Below are positions 5,927 to 11,729 of a DNA stretch of 11,729 nt, piece after piece. A model generated the notes under the pieces. The model saw only the letters and a list, made by a program, of their open reading frames with translations, made no database searches and was not told the DNA's origin. Origin of the DNA: CAYSUS01 sp964434165 (GTDB lineage: Bacteria; Planctomycetota; Planctomycetia; Pirellulales; Thermoguttaceae); the NCBI GenBank assembly GCA_964434165.1, contig CAYSUS010000166.1:1-11729 (forward strand), read 5' to 3'. The position numbers and the translations under genes are program-made. Numbering within the stretch: the stretch's first letter is position 1; every line of letters starts with the position of its first letter.

Positions 5927-6646
5927 ATGGATCCCAGCATCCCGCCGCACCAACTGCTCCAGCGACAGGCGGTCTGGCTTGCGCCCGCCCGGGCGCGGCT
6001 TCTGCGCCGCGTCCACGTGGCCCGGCGCCGGCGGATCCTCGATCTGGGCTGCGCCAGCGGGGCGGTCACGGCCGAGCTGGTCCGGCGCGGCGGCGGACCG
6101 GTGGTGGCCCTGGATCGCCATGCGGAAAGCCTGGGCACCGAAGCGTGCGCCTGCTCCGGCGCCCTGCGCGTGTGCGGCAATGTGTCGCGGCTGCCGCTGG
6201 TTGACGGGGCGTTTGACCTGGTCTTCTGTCAGTTCTCGCTTCTGTGGATGGATGCGGCGAGTGCGGCGGCCGAAGTGCGTCGCGTGCTGACGCCGGGCGG
6301 GGTGCTGGTCGCGCTGGAGCCCGACTACGGCGGCCTGATCGAGCATCCGCCCCGGATCGCGGCGCGCCCGATCTGGCTGGCGGCCCTGCGCCGCGCGGGC
6401 GCCGATCCGGAGATCGGGCGCCGTCTGCCGGGCCTGTTGAGCGCGGCGGGCTTCCGGGTCGAGGTTGCCCTGTTGGACCGGCTGATGCCGCCTGAGCCGG
6501 AGCGATTCGCGTTTCTCCGCCAGCTTCCGCTGGAGCCCGACGAGCAGACCGCGCTGGCCGAGATCGAGCGGCAGGACGCGCTGGTTGCGCCACAGTCACG
6601 GGTCGCGCACCTGCCGTTGCTGCTCGTCACGGCCGTGCGGCCCTGA
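5927..6646 (+). CDS. Class I SAM-dependent methyltransferase (Methyltransf_11 type)
   Basis: The product has 239 residues; AAGGA seven bases before the ATG supports the start. Motif I for S-adenosylmethionine is ILDLGCASG (37-45). The acidic residue at the end of strand 2 is in VVALDRH (59-65), motif II-like DGAFDLVFC is at 93-101, and RVLTPGGVLVALEPD (119-133) is the usual strand 5 signature of UbiE/Methyltransf_11 proteins. The C-terminal part (about 140-239) would carry substrate specificity and shows nothing I recognise. There is no signal peptide or membrane helix, so it is cytosolic. The gene is divergent from nrfH with 279 bases between them, and is followed at once by a REP-like hairpin, so it is probably a single-gene unit. 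The substrate could be a small molecule such as a quinone precursor, but this cannot be read from the sequence. Confidence 0.87.
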   Translation: MDPSIPPHQLLQRQAVWLAPARARLLRRVHVARRRRILDLGCASGAVTAELVRRGGGPVVALDRHAESLGTEACACSGALRVCGNVSRLPLVDGAFDLVFCQFSLLWMDAASAAAEVRRVLTPGGVLVALEPDYGGLIEHPPRIAARPIWLAALRRAGADPEIGRRLPGLLSAAGFRVEVALLDRLMPPEPERFAFLRQLPLEPDEQTALAEIERQDALVAPQSRVAHLPLLLVTAVRP

Positions 6647-6650
6647 CACT

Positions 6651-6676
6651 CCCCTCTCCCGCAAGCGGGAGAGGGG
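6651..6676. repeat. REP-like hairpin (CTCTCCCGC/GCGGGAGAG type), also terminator candidate
   Basis: CCCCTCTCCCGC (6651-6662) and GCGGGAGAGGGG (6665-6676) are perfect inverted repeats separated by AA, beginning five bases after the methyltransferase stop codon. The following CTGGAGTGAGGGC resembles the tail often seen after this motif in extragenic palindromes of many GC-rich bacteria. It could end the methyltransferase transcript, although there is no T-tract. I recognise the pattern from general knowledge and cannot count genomic copies from one window. Confidence 0.6.
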
Positions 6677-6746
6677 CTGGAGTGAGGGCACTTCGCCCGC
6701 GACTGCCTCGACAACGGCAAGCCCCATTCCGAGCCGGGGCGTGGCG

Positions 6747-6776
6747 TTGCTGGGGTCCGCGTCCCCGCGTTATGAT
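6747..6776 (+). promoter_or_regulatory. Predicted promoter for the Uma2-HzsA-related gene pair
   Basis: TATGAT (6771-6776, five of six bases of a -10 box) is preceded 18 bases upstream by a weak -35, TTGCTG (6747-6752). A start point near 6783 would leave about 25 bases before the ATG at 6808. This fits the first gene of a possible two-gene unit. Confidence 0.35.
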
Positions 6777-6807
6777 GGGAGGGTCCTGCCCCAAGAGCGC
6801 ACCAGCC

Positions 6808-7404
6808 ATGTCCGTCGTGGTCCACGATCCGAACATCGCCGATCGCTTGATTGCGGAGCGCCGGGCCTCCGGCGCCGACCGGTACGACGAGGTCTGGGAG
6901 GGCGTGTACATGATGGCCCCCATGCCCGACATGGAGCACCAGGAGTTCGTGGGGGCCCTGACCGGCGAGCTGGGGACCGTCGTCATGGAGCCCGGCCTCG
7001 GCGTAGTCCTGCCCGGGGCGAACGTGAGTCCCCTGGAGGCCGGGTGGAATTCGGCCGATCGCGTGCCGGACATCCTCGTGTGTGTGGGGCGCCGCGCGAC
7101 GAAGAGAAAGACGTACTGGTCCGGCCCGATCGATCTGCCGGTCGAGGTGGTCAGCCCCGAGGACCCGACCCGCGAGAAGCTTTCCTTCTACGGCCGGCTT
7201 GGCGTGCGCGAGCTGCTCGTGATCGACCGCGAGCCGTGGGGGCTCTCACTCTACCGTGGTTCGTCGGGCAAGATGCGCAAGGCGCGGGAGAGCCAGCGGA
7301 TCACGAGCGCGGCCCTGGGGCTCTCCTTCCGACTGGTGGAGGGCAGCCCGCGGCCGCGCATCGAAGCGACCCACGACGCGAGTCAGCGGACGCGGCTTGT
7401 GTGA
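6808..7404 (+). CDS. Uma2-family protein (DUF820, PD-(D/E)XK nuclease fold)
   Basis: The protein has 198 residues from ATG 6808; the frame is open 42 codons further upstream, but that part covers the predicted promoter. The Uma2 pattern is clear: RYDEVWEGVYMMAP (25-38), RVPDILVCV (85-93) with the first catalytic Asp88, LPVEVVSPEDPTREKLSFYGRLGV (110-133) with Glu113 and Lys124, and ELLVID (135-140). These residues form the metal-binding core of restriction-endonuclease-like folds. Family members are numerous in planctomycetes and cyanobacteria, and their cellular role is unsettled. The ribosome-binding site is weak. The C-terminal 20 residues are basic and not conserved in any pattern I recognise. 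The HzsA-related gene starts 37 bases downstream with its own strong ribosome-binding site, so the two may be co-transcribed without being functionally linked. Confidence 0.88.
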   Translation: MSVVVHDPNIADRLIAERRASGADRYDEVWEGVYMMAPMPDMEHQEFVGALTGELGTVVMEPGLGVVLPGANVSPLEAGWNSADRVPDILVCVGRRATKRKTYWSGPIDLPVEVVSPEDPTREKLSFYGRLGVRELLVIDREPWGLSLYRGSSGKMRKARESQRITSAALGLSFRLVEGSPRPRIEATHDASQRTRLV

Positions 7405-7441
7405 CGCTGCGCGCTTTCTCCGGGCAATGAAGGAGCAATAG

Positions 7442-9991
7442 GTGAATCCCAAACAGACCGCTTTGCGATACGGCATCGCCCTGCCGGCATGGATCCTTCT
7501 GGTTTTCGCGTCCGCGCTGCCCGCGCCGGGCGCGGGGCTCGGCGGCGCCGAGTCGCTCCGCGCGGCGATCGAGGATCTCCGAGCCACGTTCGGCGACCGC
7601 TATCCCAGGGCCCGGCACTTCCTCGCACGACTGGAGCGCCTCGAGCAACAAGCCGCTGGGGCCGAGGGAGAGAAACGGCAGCAGCTCGCCGCGCAGCTCG
7701 AATCCCTCCGCCGCGAGGCGCTGGTGGCGAATCCCCTGGTCAGCGGGCGGCCGATCCTGTTCGTGGTCCGCCACCAGTACCGCGGGGACCATCACAACAC
7801 GGCCACGATGTTCCAGACCGGGGAGATCAACGCCGGCAAGTTCCAGGGCGGCGGCGCGATGAAGGTCCTCGATCTCGGCGCCGGCGGCGACGCGCGGGTG
7901 AAAACCCTGCTGGACCTCGCCGAGGGCGTGGCCCGCGATCCGGACGTCCACTTCGACGGCGACTCGATCCTGTTCTCCATGCGTCGCGACCTGGAGGACG
8001 ACTATCACGTCTGGCGGATCGACGCCGACGGCAGCGGGCTGGAGCAGCTCACCTTGGGCCCGGGCGTCTCGGACATCGACCCGATCTGGCTCCCCGACGG
8101 GCGCATCCTGTTCACCTCCACGCGCGAGCCCAAGTTCTGCATGTGCAACCGTCACATCATGGGCAATCTGTTCGTGGCCGAGGCCGATGGGACGGGGATT
8201 CGCCAGATCGGCCACAGCACGCTGCACGAGGGCCACGCCGCTCTGGCGCCCGATGGCCGCGTGCTCTACGACCGCTGGGAGTACGTGGATCGCAACTTCG
8301 GCGACGCCCAGGGGCTGTGGTCGGTCAACCCCGACGGCACCAACCACGCCATCGTCTGGGGCAACAACACGAACTCGCCCGGCGCCGTGCTCGACGCCCG
8401 ATGGATTCCCGGCGCGCAGCGCTTCATCGCCACGTTCTCCTCGTGCCACGACCGGCCCTGGGGGGCGCTGGCCATCGTGGATCGCCGCCTGGGCCTCGAC
8501 GGGCGCACTCCCGTGGTGCGCACCTGGCCTGCCGACGCGATCGAACTGGTGGGCAAGGGCAACTACGACACGTTCCGGAAGGTCTCCCCCAAGTACGAAG
8601 ACCCCTACCCGCTTTCCGACAAGTACTTCCTCTGCGCCCGCATGGTCGAGGATGCCGGCCGGAGCAAGAAGGCCACGGAGCAGATGGGGATCTTCCTGGT
8701 GGACGTGTTCGGCAACGAGATCCTTCTGCACGCCGAGGGTCCGGGCTGTTACGATCCCATGCCGCTTGCCTCCCGAGCCCGGCCGCCTGCCATTCCGCCG
8801 CGGACCGATCCCGGGCGCCAGGAGGGCTATTTCTACCTGGCCGACGCCTACGTGGGCTCCGGCATGGAACGGATCGAGCGGGGCGCGATCAAACATCTCC
8901 GCGTGGTCGAGTCGCCCGAGAAACGGTTCTGGACCGGGGCGAACTACAACGGCGGCACCGGCACGCAGGCCCCGGGCATGGCCTGGGACGACTTCAACAA
9001 CAAGCGGATCCTGGGCACGGTGCCGGTCGAAGCCGACGGCAGCGCGTACTTCGCCGTGCCGGCCGATCGTTTCGTGTACTTTCAGCTGCTCGACGAGCGG
9101 GGGATGATGGTCCAGTCGATGCGGAGCGGTACGATCGTGCGGCCCGGCGAGACGGCCGGATGCGTCGGCTGCCACGAGGAGCGGCGCTCGACCGTGCCCG
9201 GCATGCCCGGACGCCTGGCCATGGGGCGGGCCGCGAGCCGGCTGGAGCCCTGGCACGGGCCGTCGCGCCTGTTCAGCTACGCGGCCGAGGTCCAGCCGGT
9301 GTTCGACAAGCACTGTGTCTCCTGCCATGATTACGGCAAGGAGGCGGGCGCGAAGCTCAACCTGGCCGGCGACCGCAACCCGGTCTTCAACACGTCGTAC
9401 ACCGAGCTCCGCGGCAAGCGCTACGTGCAGGTCGTCGGGGCCGGCCCCTACCCCGTGCAGGCGCCGTTGAGCTGGGGCTCGCATGCCAGCCCCCTGGCCG
9501 AGGTCCTTCTGGAGGGCCACGGCGACGCGGAGATCGACGATCAGGTCCGGCTCGACGCGGAGGGCTTCGACCGGATCGTCACCTGGATCGACATCAACGC
9601 CCCGTACTATCCCGAGTACGCCAGCGCCTATCGCAAGCACCGCTACGGGCGGTCGCCCCTTTCCGACGGGGAGCTGAAGCGGCTCGGCGAGCTCTGCGGG
9701 GTGAACCTGCTGGACACGAAGAAGATCGCGATGGTCAACTTCACGCGGCCCGGGCTGAGTCCCTGCCTGGCCGGGCTATCCGACAAGTCGTCTCCGGCCT
9801 ACCGCGAGGCGCTCGCATTGGTCCGCGCCGGCAAGGAGCGCCTGGCCGCGATGCCCCGGGCGGACATGCCGGGCTTCCGCCTGACCGACCCCGTGGAGAT
9901 CGCCCAGCAGGAGAAGTACGAACGCCTGGTGCGTTCGGAGGAGGCGCGTGGGGAAGAGGCGGCCGAGCCGGCCGAGCCTGGCGCGCGGTGA
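7442..9991 (+). CDS. HzsA-related exported beta-propeller / c-type cytochrome protein
   Basis: The product has 849 residues. The GTG start is supported by AAGGAG six bases upstream. A hydrophobic segment (about 11-29) ending in Ala-rich sequence is a likely Sec signal, so the protein acts in the periplasm or at the cell surface. Residues 36-95 form a charged, Leu-rich helical region. Residues about 100-470 carry TolB/PD40-like propeller repeats, for example IWLPDGRILFTSTRE (215-229) and LAPDGRVLYDRW (268-279). The C-terminal part has two c-type heme sites, CVGCH (574-578) and CVSCH (625-629). KFCMCNRH (231-238) and SSCHD (333-337) could bind metal. This architecture matches hydrazine-synthase-alpha-related proteins, common in planctomycetes that do not perform anammox. 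No HzsB/C homologue is seen, so hydrazine synthesis is not implied. A redox or polymer-related role is possible; the substrate is unknown. Confidence 0.82.
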   Translation: MNPKQTALRYGIALPAWILLVFASALPAPGAGLGGAESLRAAIEDLRATFGDRYPRARHFLARLERLEQQAAGAEGEKRQQLAAQLESLRREALVANPLVSGRPILFVVRHQYRGDHHNTATMFQTGEINAGKFQGGGAMKVLDLGAGGDARVKTLLDLAEGVARDPDVHFDGDSILFSMRRDLEDDYHVWRIDADGSGLEQLTLGPGVSDIDPIWLPDGRILFTSTREPKFCMCNRHIMGNLFVAEADGTGIRQIGHSTLHEGHAALAPDGRVLYDRWEYVDRNFGDAQGLWSVNPDGTNHAIVWGNNTNSPGAVLDARWIPGAQRFIATFSSCHDRPWGALAIVDRRLGLDGRTPVVRTWPADAIELVGKGNYDTFRKVSPKYEDPYPLSDKYFLCARMVEDAGRSKKATEQMGIFLVDVFGNEILLHAEGPGCYDPMPLASRARPPAIPPRTDPGRQEGYFYLADAYVGSGMERIERGAIKHLRVVESPEKRFWTGANYNGGTGTQAPGMAWDDFNNKRILGTVPVEADGSAYFAVPADRFVYFQLLDERGMMVQSMRSGTIVRPGETAGCVGCHEERRSTVPGMPGRLAMGRAASRLEPWHGPSRLFSYAAEVQPVFDKHCVSCHDYGKEAGAKLNLAGDRNPVFNTSYTELRGKRYVQVVGAGPYPVQAPLSWGSHASPLAEVLLEGHGDAEIDDQVRLDAEGFDRIVTWIDINAPYYPEYASAYRKHRYGRSPLSDGELKRLGELCGVNLLDTKKIAMVNFTRPGLSPCLAGLSDKSSPAYREALALVRAGKERLAAMPRADMPGFRLTDPVEIAQQEKYERLVRSEEARGEEAAEPAEPGAR

Positions 9992-10001
9992 GAACCGCGC
10001 G
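9982..10001. terminator. GC hairpin at the convergent gene ends
   Basis: CGCGCGGT (9982-9989) and ACCGCGCG (9994-10001) form an 8-bp stem with a GAGA (GNRA-type) loop. It overlaps the stop codon of the HzsA-related gene and occupies most of the 27-base gap before the end of the convergent TolC-family gene. It could serve both strands, but neither side has a T-tract. Confidence 0.4.
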
Positions 10002-10018
10002 GCCTCACGCGTTCCGCC

Positions 10019-11320
10019 TCACAGGTCCCCTACCGCGCGGTGCAGGCGGAACGTGGCCAGGACGGCGTCGTACACCGCGTTGTAGTAGTTGTTGTAGCTC
10101 ACGTTGCGAAGGGCTTCCGCGTCGAGCACCTCGGTGTAGTTCGACTCGCCGTTGTTGAAGCGGTTCCGCGTTACGCGGAGGTTCTCCTCGGCCTGGTCGA
10201 TCGCCTTGCTGGTCACGTCGATGCGGCGCCGGGTCTCCTGTTCGTCGAGCCACGCCCGGCGCACCTGCAGGGCGATGGCCGTGGCCGCGTCGGCGCGGAG
10301 CCGCGCCAGGGCGCTGGCGTCGTGCAACAGGGCGTTGGCCTTGGCCCGCGTCATGCCCGCGTCGAACGGCTTCCATTCCACGCCGAACGTGAGCGACCAG
10401 ATGCCCTCCGGATCGACGGACCGGTTCTCCAGGAACGTGAACCCGCCCACGGCCGCGGCCTGCGGATACTGCTCGGCCCGCACGCTCTCGGCCTTGCAGC
10501 GAAGCGCGCTGGACTGCGCCGAGAGCTGCGCCAGCTCGGGACGCGTGCTGAGGGCACGGGCGGTCAGGGCGTCGAGTTCGTCGAACGTCGGCGGCACGCG
10601 GAGCTCGTCGATGTGCACGGGCGTGAGCATCGGCCGCCCGAGGAGCCGGTTGTACGCCGAGCGCGCGGCGTCCAGGCCGTTGGTGGCCTGGATGAGCTTC
10701 TGCCGGGCGTCGGCCAGGGCGACCTGCGCCGACAGGAGGGCGTTCTTGGCCACCAGTCCCTGGTTGAGCATGTTCTGCACGTCGCGCTCGTTGGCCTCCA
10801 GCGAGCTGACGTTGCTCTCGGCGACCTCCACGGCCCGTTTCGCCCGCAGCACGCCCACGTAGGCGGCAGCCACCTCAAGCTTGATGTCCAGGGCCGTGCG
10901 AGTCTGCTCACGACGCGCCGCGTTGATGGCGAATCCGGCCGCGCCTACCTGACCGCCGATGCGGCCGAACGTGTAGATCGGCTGCCTGACCAACGTGGAA
11001 TTGGCCACGAAGTCCTTGTCCACGATGGGGAAAGCCCCTTGGACCGGGACGGGCAGCCCAGGCAGACTGAAGTTCACCTCCGGCGAGTCGGAGAGGAAAG
11101 TATAGCCGGTGTAGTTCGTCACGTTGGGCCAGTAGCCTGCACTGGCCGCCGCGTGGCTGCACTGCGCCGAGCGCACGCGATCGCGGCTCGCCTCCAGCCG
11201 CTGATCCACGGACAGCGCCGTGGACCACGCCTCTTCGAGGTTCTCCCCGCGCGCGACCGACGGGGCGAGGAAGGCAAGCCCAGCGATGGCCCCCAACAAG
11301 GACTTCGTGACTCGGGACAT
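10019..11320 (-). CDS. TolC-family outer membrane efflux/secretion channel protein
   Basis: The protein has 433 residues from ATG 11320. A signal peptide (about 1-25, ending SVARG) begins there, and AAGG lies eight bases upstream; the longer open frame to 11440 adds a stretch with no signal character. It has the two-repeat outer-membrane efflux pattern: repeat 1 about 27-225 with RQPIYTFGRIGGQVGAA (112-128) and helical Ala/Gln-rich segments, repeat 2 about 245-430 with LTFGVEWKPFDAGMTRAKAN (310-329) and RNRFNNGESNYTEVLDAE (385-402), a hallmark of the family. Such proteins form trimeric channels that work with an inner-membrane pump and a periplasmic adaptor. Neither partner is in the window. 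It converges on the HzsA-related gene and diverges from the Tat-signal gene, so it appears monocistronic here unless partners lie elsewhere. Confidence 0.93.
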   Translation of the reverse strand: MSRVTKSLLGAIAGLAFLAPSVARGENLEEAWSTALSVDQRLEASRDRVRSAQCSHAAASAGYWPNVTNYTGYTFLSDSPEVNFSLPGLPVPVQGAFPIVDKDFVANSTLVRQPIYTFGRIGGQVGAAGFAINAARREQTRTALDIKLEVAAAYVGVLRAKRAVEVAESNVSSLEANERDVQNMLNQGLVAKNALLSAQVALADARQKLIQATNGLDAARSAYNRLLGRPMLTPVHIDELRVPPTFDELDALTARALSTRPELAQLSAQSSALRCKAESVRAEQYPQAAAVGGFTFLENRSVDPEGIWSLTFGVEWKPFDAGMTRAKANALLHDASALARLRADAATAIALQVRRAWLDEQETRRRIDVTSKAIDQAEENLRVTRNRFNNGESNYTEVLDAEALRNVSYNNYYNAVYDAVLATFRLHRAVGDL

Positions 11321-11603
11321 TTCGGGTGCCTTGCGTGTTTTCGCCGTCGCGGCCGGAGGGACGCTTGTCAAGAAACGCAGGAGACCTGGGCATGGCTGCC
11401 CACGCTCCTCAATATCGGCACACAGGCTGGCCCCAAACACAGGTCGGTGGCGGAATCCGAAAAGCCTTCGCAGTCTCCCTGCTTTCGCAAGCGGTTCGAC
11501 ACGGTCGTCCCGGCATGGGAAGATGGAAGCTGGCGCCTGCCTGACCCGCGCGGCGAGCGCGTCCCCGGCCCGCTACGTCCGAATCCGCGTAGAGGATCCC
11601 TCC

Positions 11604-11729
11604 ATGAGAATCACCCGACGCCAGGCCACCCGCACGCTTTTCGCTTCCGCCGCGCTGGGCGCAGGCGGGTTTCTGGCCGCCCCCTGCCAGAGCTCCGAGC
11701 CCAAGCCCGCGGCCGCGCCCGACGAGCGG
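11604..11729 (+). CDS. Start of a gene with a twin-arginine (Tat) signal peptide, 3' end outside window
   Basis: Only the first 42 residues are present. AGAGGA lies seven bases before the ATG. The protein begins MRITRRQATRTLFASAALGAGG: a basic n-region with the twin arginine (TRRQATR), a moderately hydrophobic h-region and then a Pro/Ala/Ser-rich linker. This is typical of a Tat signal, so the mature protein is probably folded before export, often because of a cofactor. A Cys at residue 28 (AAPC) does not fit a normal lipobox, since Pro precedes it. In planctomycetes many oxidoreductases and sugar-modifying enzymes carry such leaders, but no mature domain is visible, so no function can be given. 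Confidence 0.75.
   Translation, partial: MRITRRQATRTLFASAALGAGGFLAAPCQSSEPKPAAAPDER

Noticed and set aside
5984..5993. CCCGCCCGGG as another member of the dyad operator family
   Set aside because: It lies inside the methyltransferase coding sequence, has a CC centre rather than A/T, and is expected by chance in GC-rich DNA.
7301..9640. 779-codon open frame on the minus strand opposite the HzsA-related gene
   Set aside because: It lacks recognisable domains, is rich in Ala/Val/His/Arg/Gly repeats typical of antisense reading of GC-rich codons, and the opposite strand has a clear family match, signal peptide and ribosome-binding site.
7442..9991. True hydrazine synthase alpha subunit (anammox)
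   Set aside because: No HzsB/HzsC-like genes or other anammox genes are visible, and related proteins are common in non-anammox planctomycetes.
11343..11371. TTGACA upstream of the TolC-family gene as a promoter -35 box
   Set aside because: The -35 match on the minus strand is perfect, but no acceptable -10 box lies 16-18 bases downstream (GACGGC), so I do not call a promoter.

Overview
The window is GC-rich and gene-dense. It most resembles a chromosomal segment from a member of the Planctomycetota. The main reasons are a large exported protein of the HzsA-related type (a beta-propeller joined to a c-type cytochrome region), a Uma2-family gene, a truncated gene with a Tat-type signal at the right edge, and several short hairpin repeats between genes. 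This assignment rests on gene content only. No rRNA, tRNA or CRISPR array was found.

Layout, left to right. (1) Bases 1-2910, plus strand: the end of a protein-kinase-like gene, a VWA-domain gene with a MIDAS motif, and a divergent adenylosuccinate-synthetase (PurA)-like gene. The VWA and PurA-like genes are separated by a 112-bp multi-hairpin element. This set looks like part of an uncharacterised kinase/VWA/nucleotide-ligase system whose upstream part lies outside the window. (2) Bases 2982-3299, minus strand: a small XRE/HipB-like regulator with no HipA partner in view. (3) Bases 3532-5647, minus strand: nrfH-nrfA, the membrane quinol dehydrogenase and pentaheme cytochrome c nitrite reductase for ammonifying nitrite reduction. 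The regions on both sides of nrfHA and in front of the regulator carry CCCG-WW-CGGG dyads that look like operators. (4) Bases 5927-6646, plus strand: a class I SAM methyltransferase divergent from nrfH, followed by a REP-like hairpin. (5) Bases 6808-9991, plus strand: a Uma2-family nuclease-fold protein, then the 849-residue HzsA-related protein. (6) Bases 10019-11320, minus strand: a TolC-family outer-membrane protein, convergent with the previous gene. (7) From 11604, plus strand: the start of a gene with a twin-arginine signal, cut by the window edge.

How the genes fit together: NrfH would take electrons from the quinol pool and pass them to NrfA in the periplasm. The HzsA-related protein is also exported and predicted to bind c-type heme, but no HzsB/HzsC partner is visible, so hydrazine synthesis should not be inferred. 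The kinase-like, VWA and PurA-like genes are co-oriented and probably act together. The other genes look independent.

No gene-free stretch exceeds 300 bases. The longest are 5648-5926 (nrfH promoter and leader with a hairpin repeat) and 11321-11603 (upstream regions of two divergent genes, where I see no convincing promoter).
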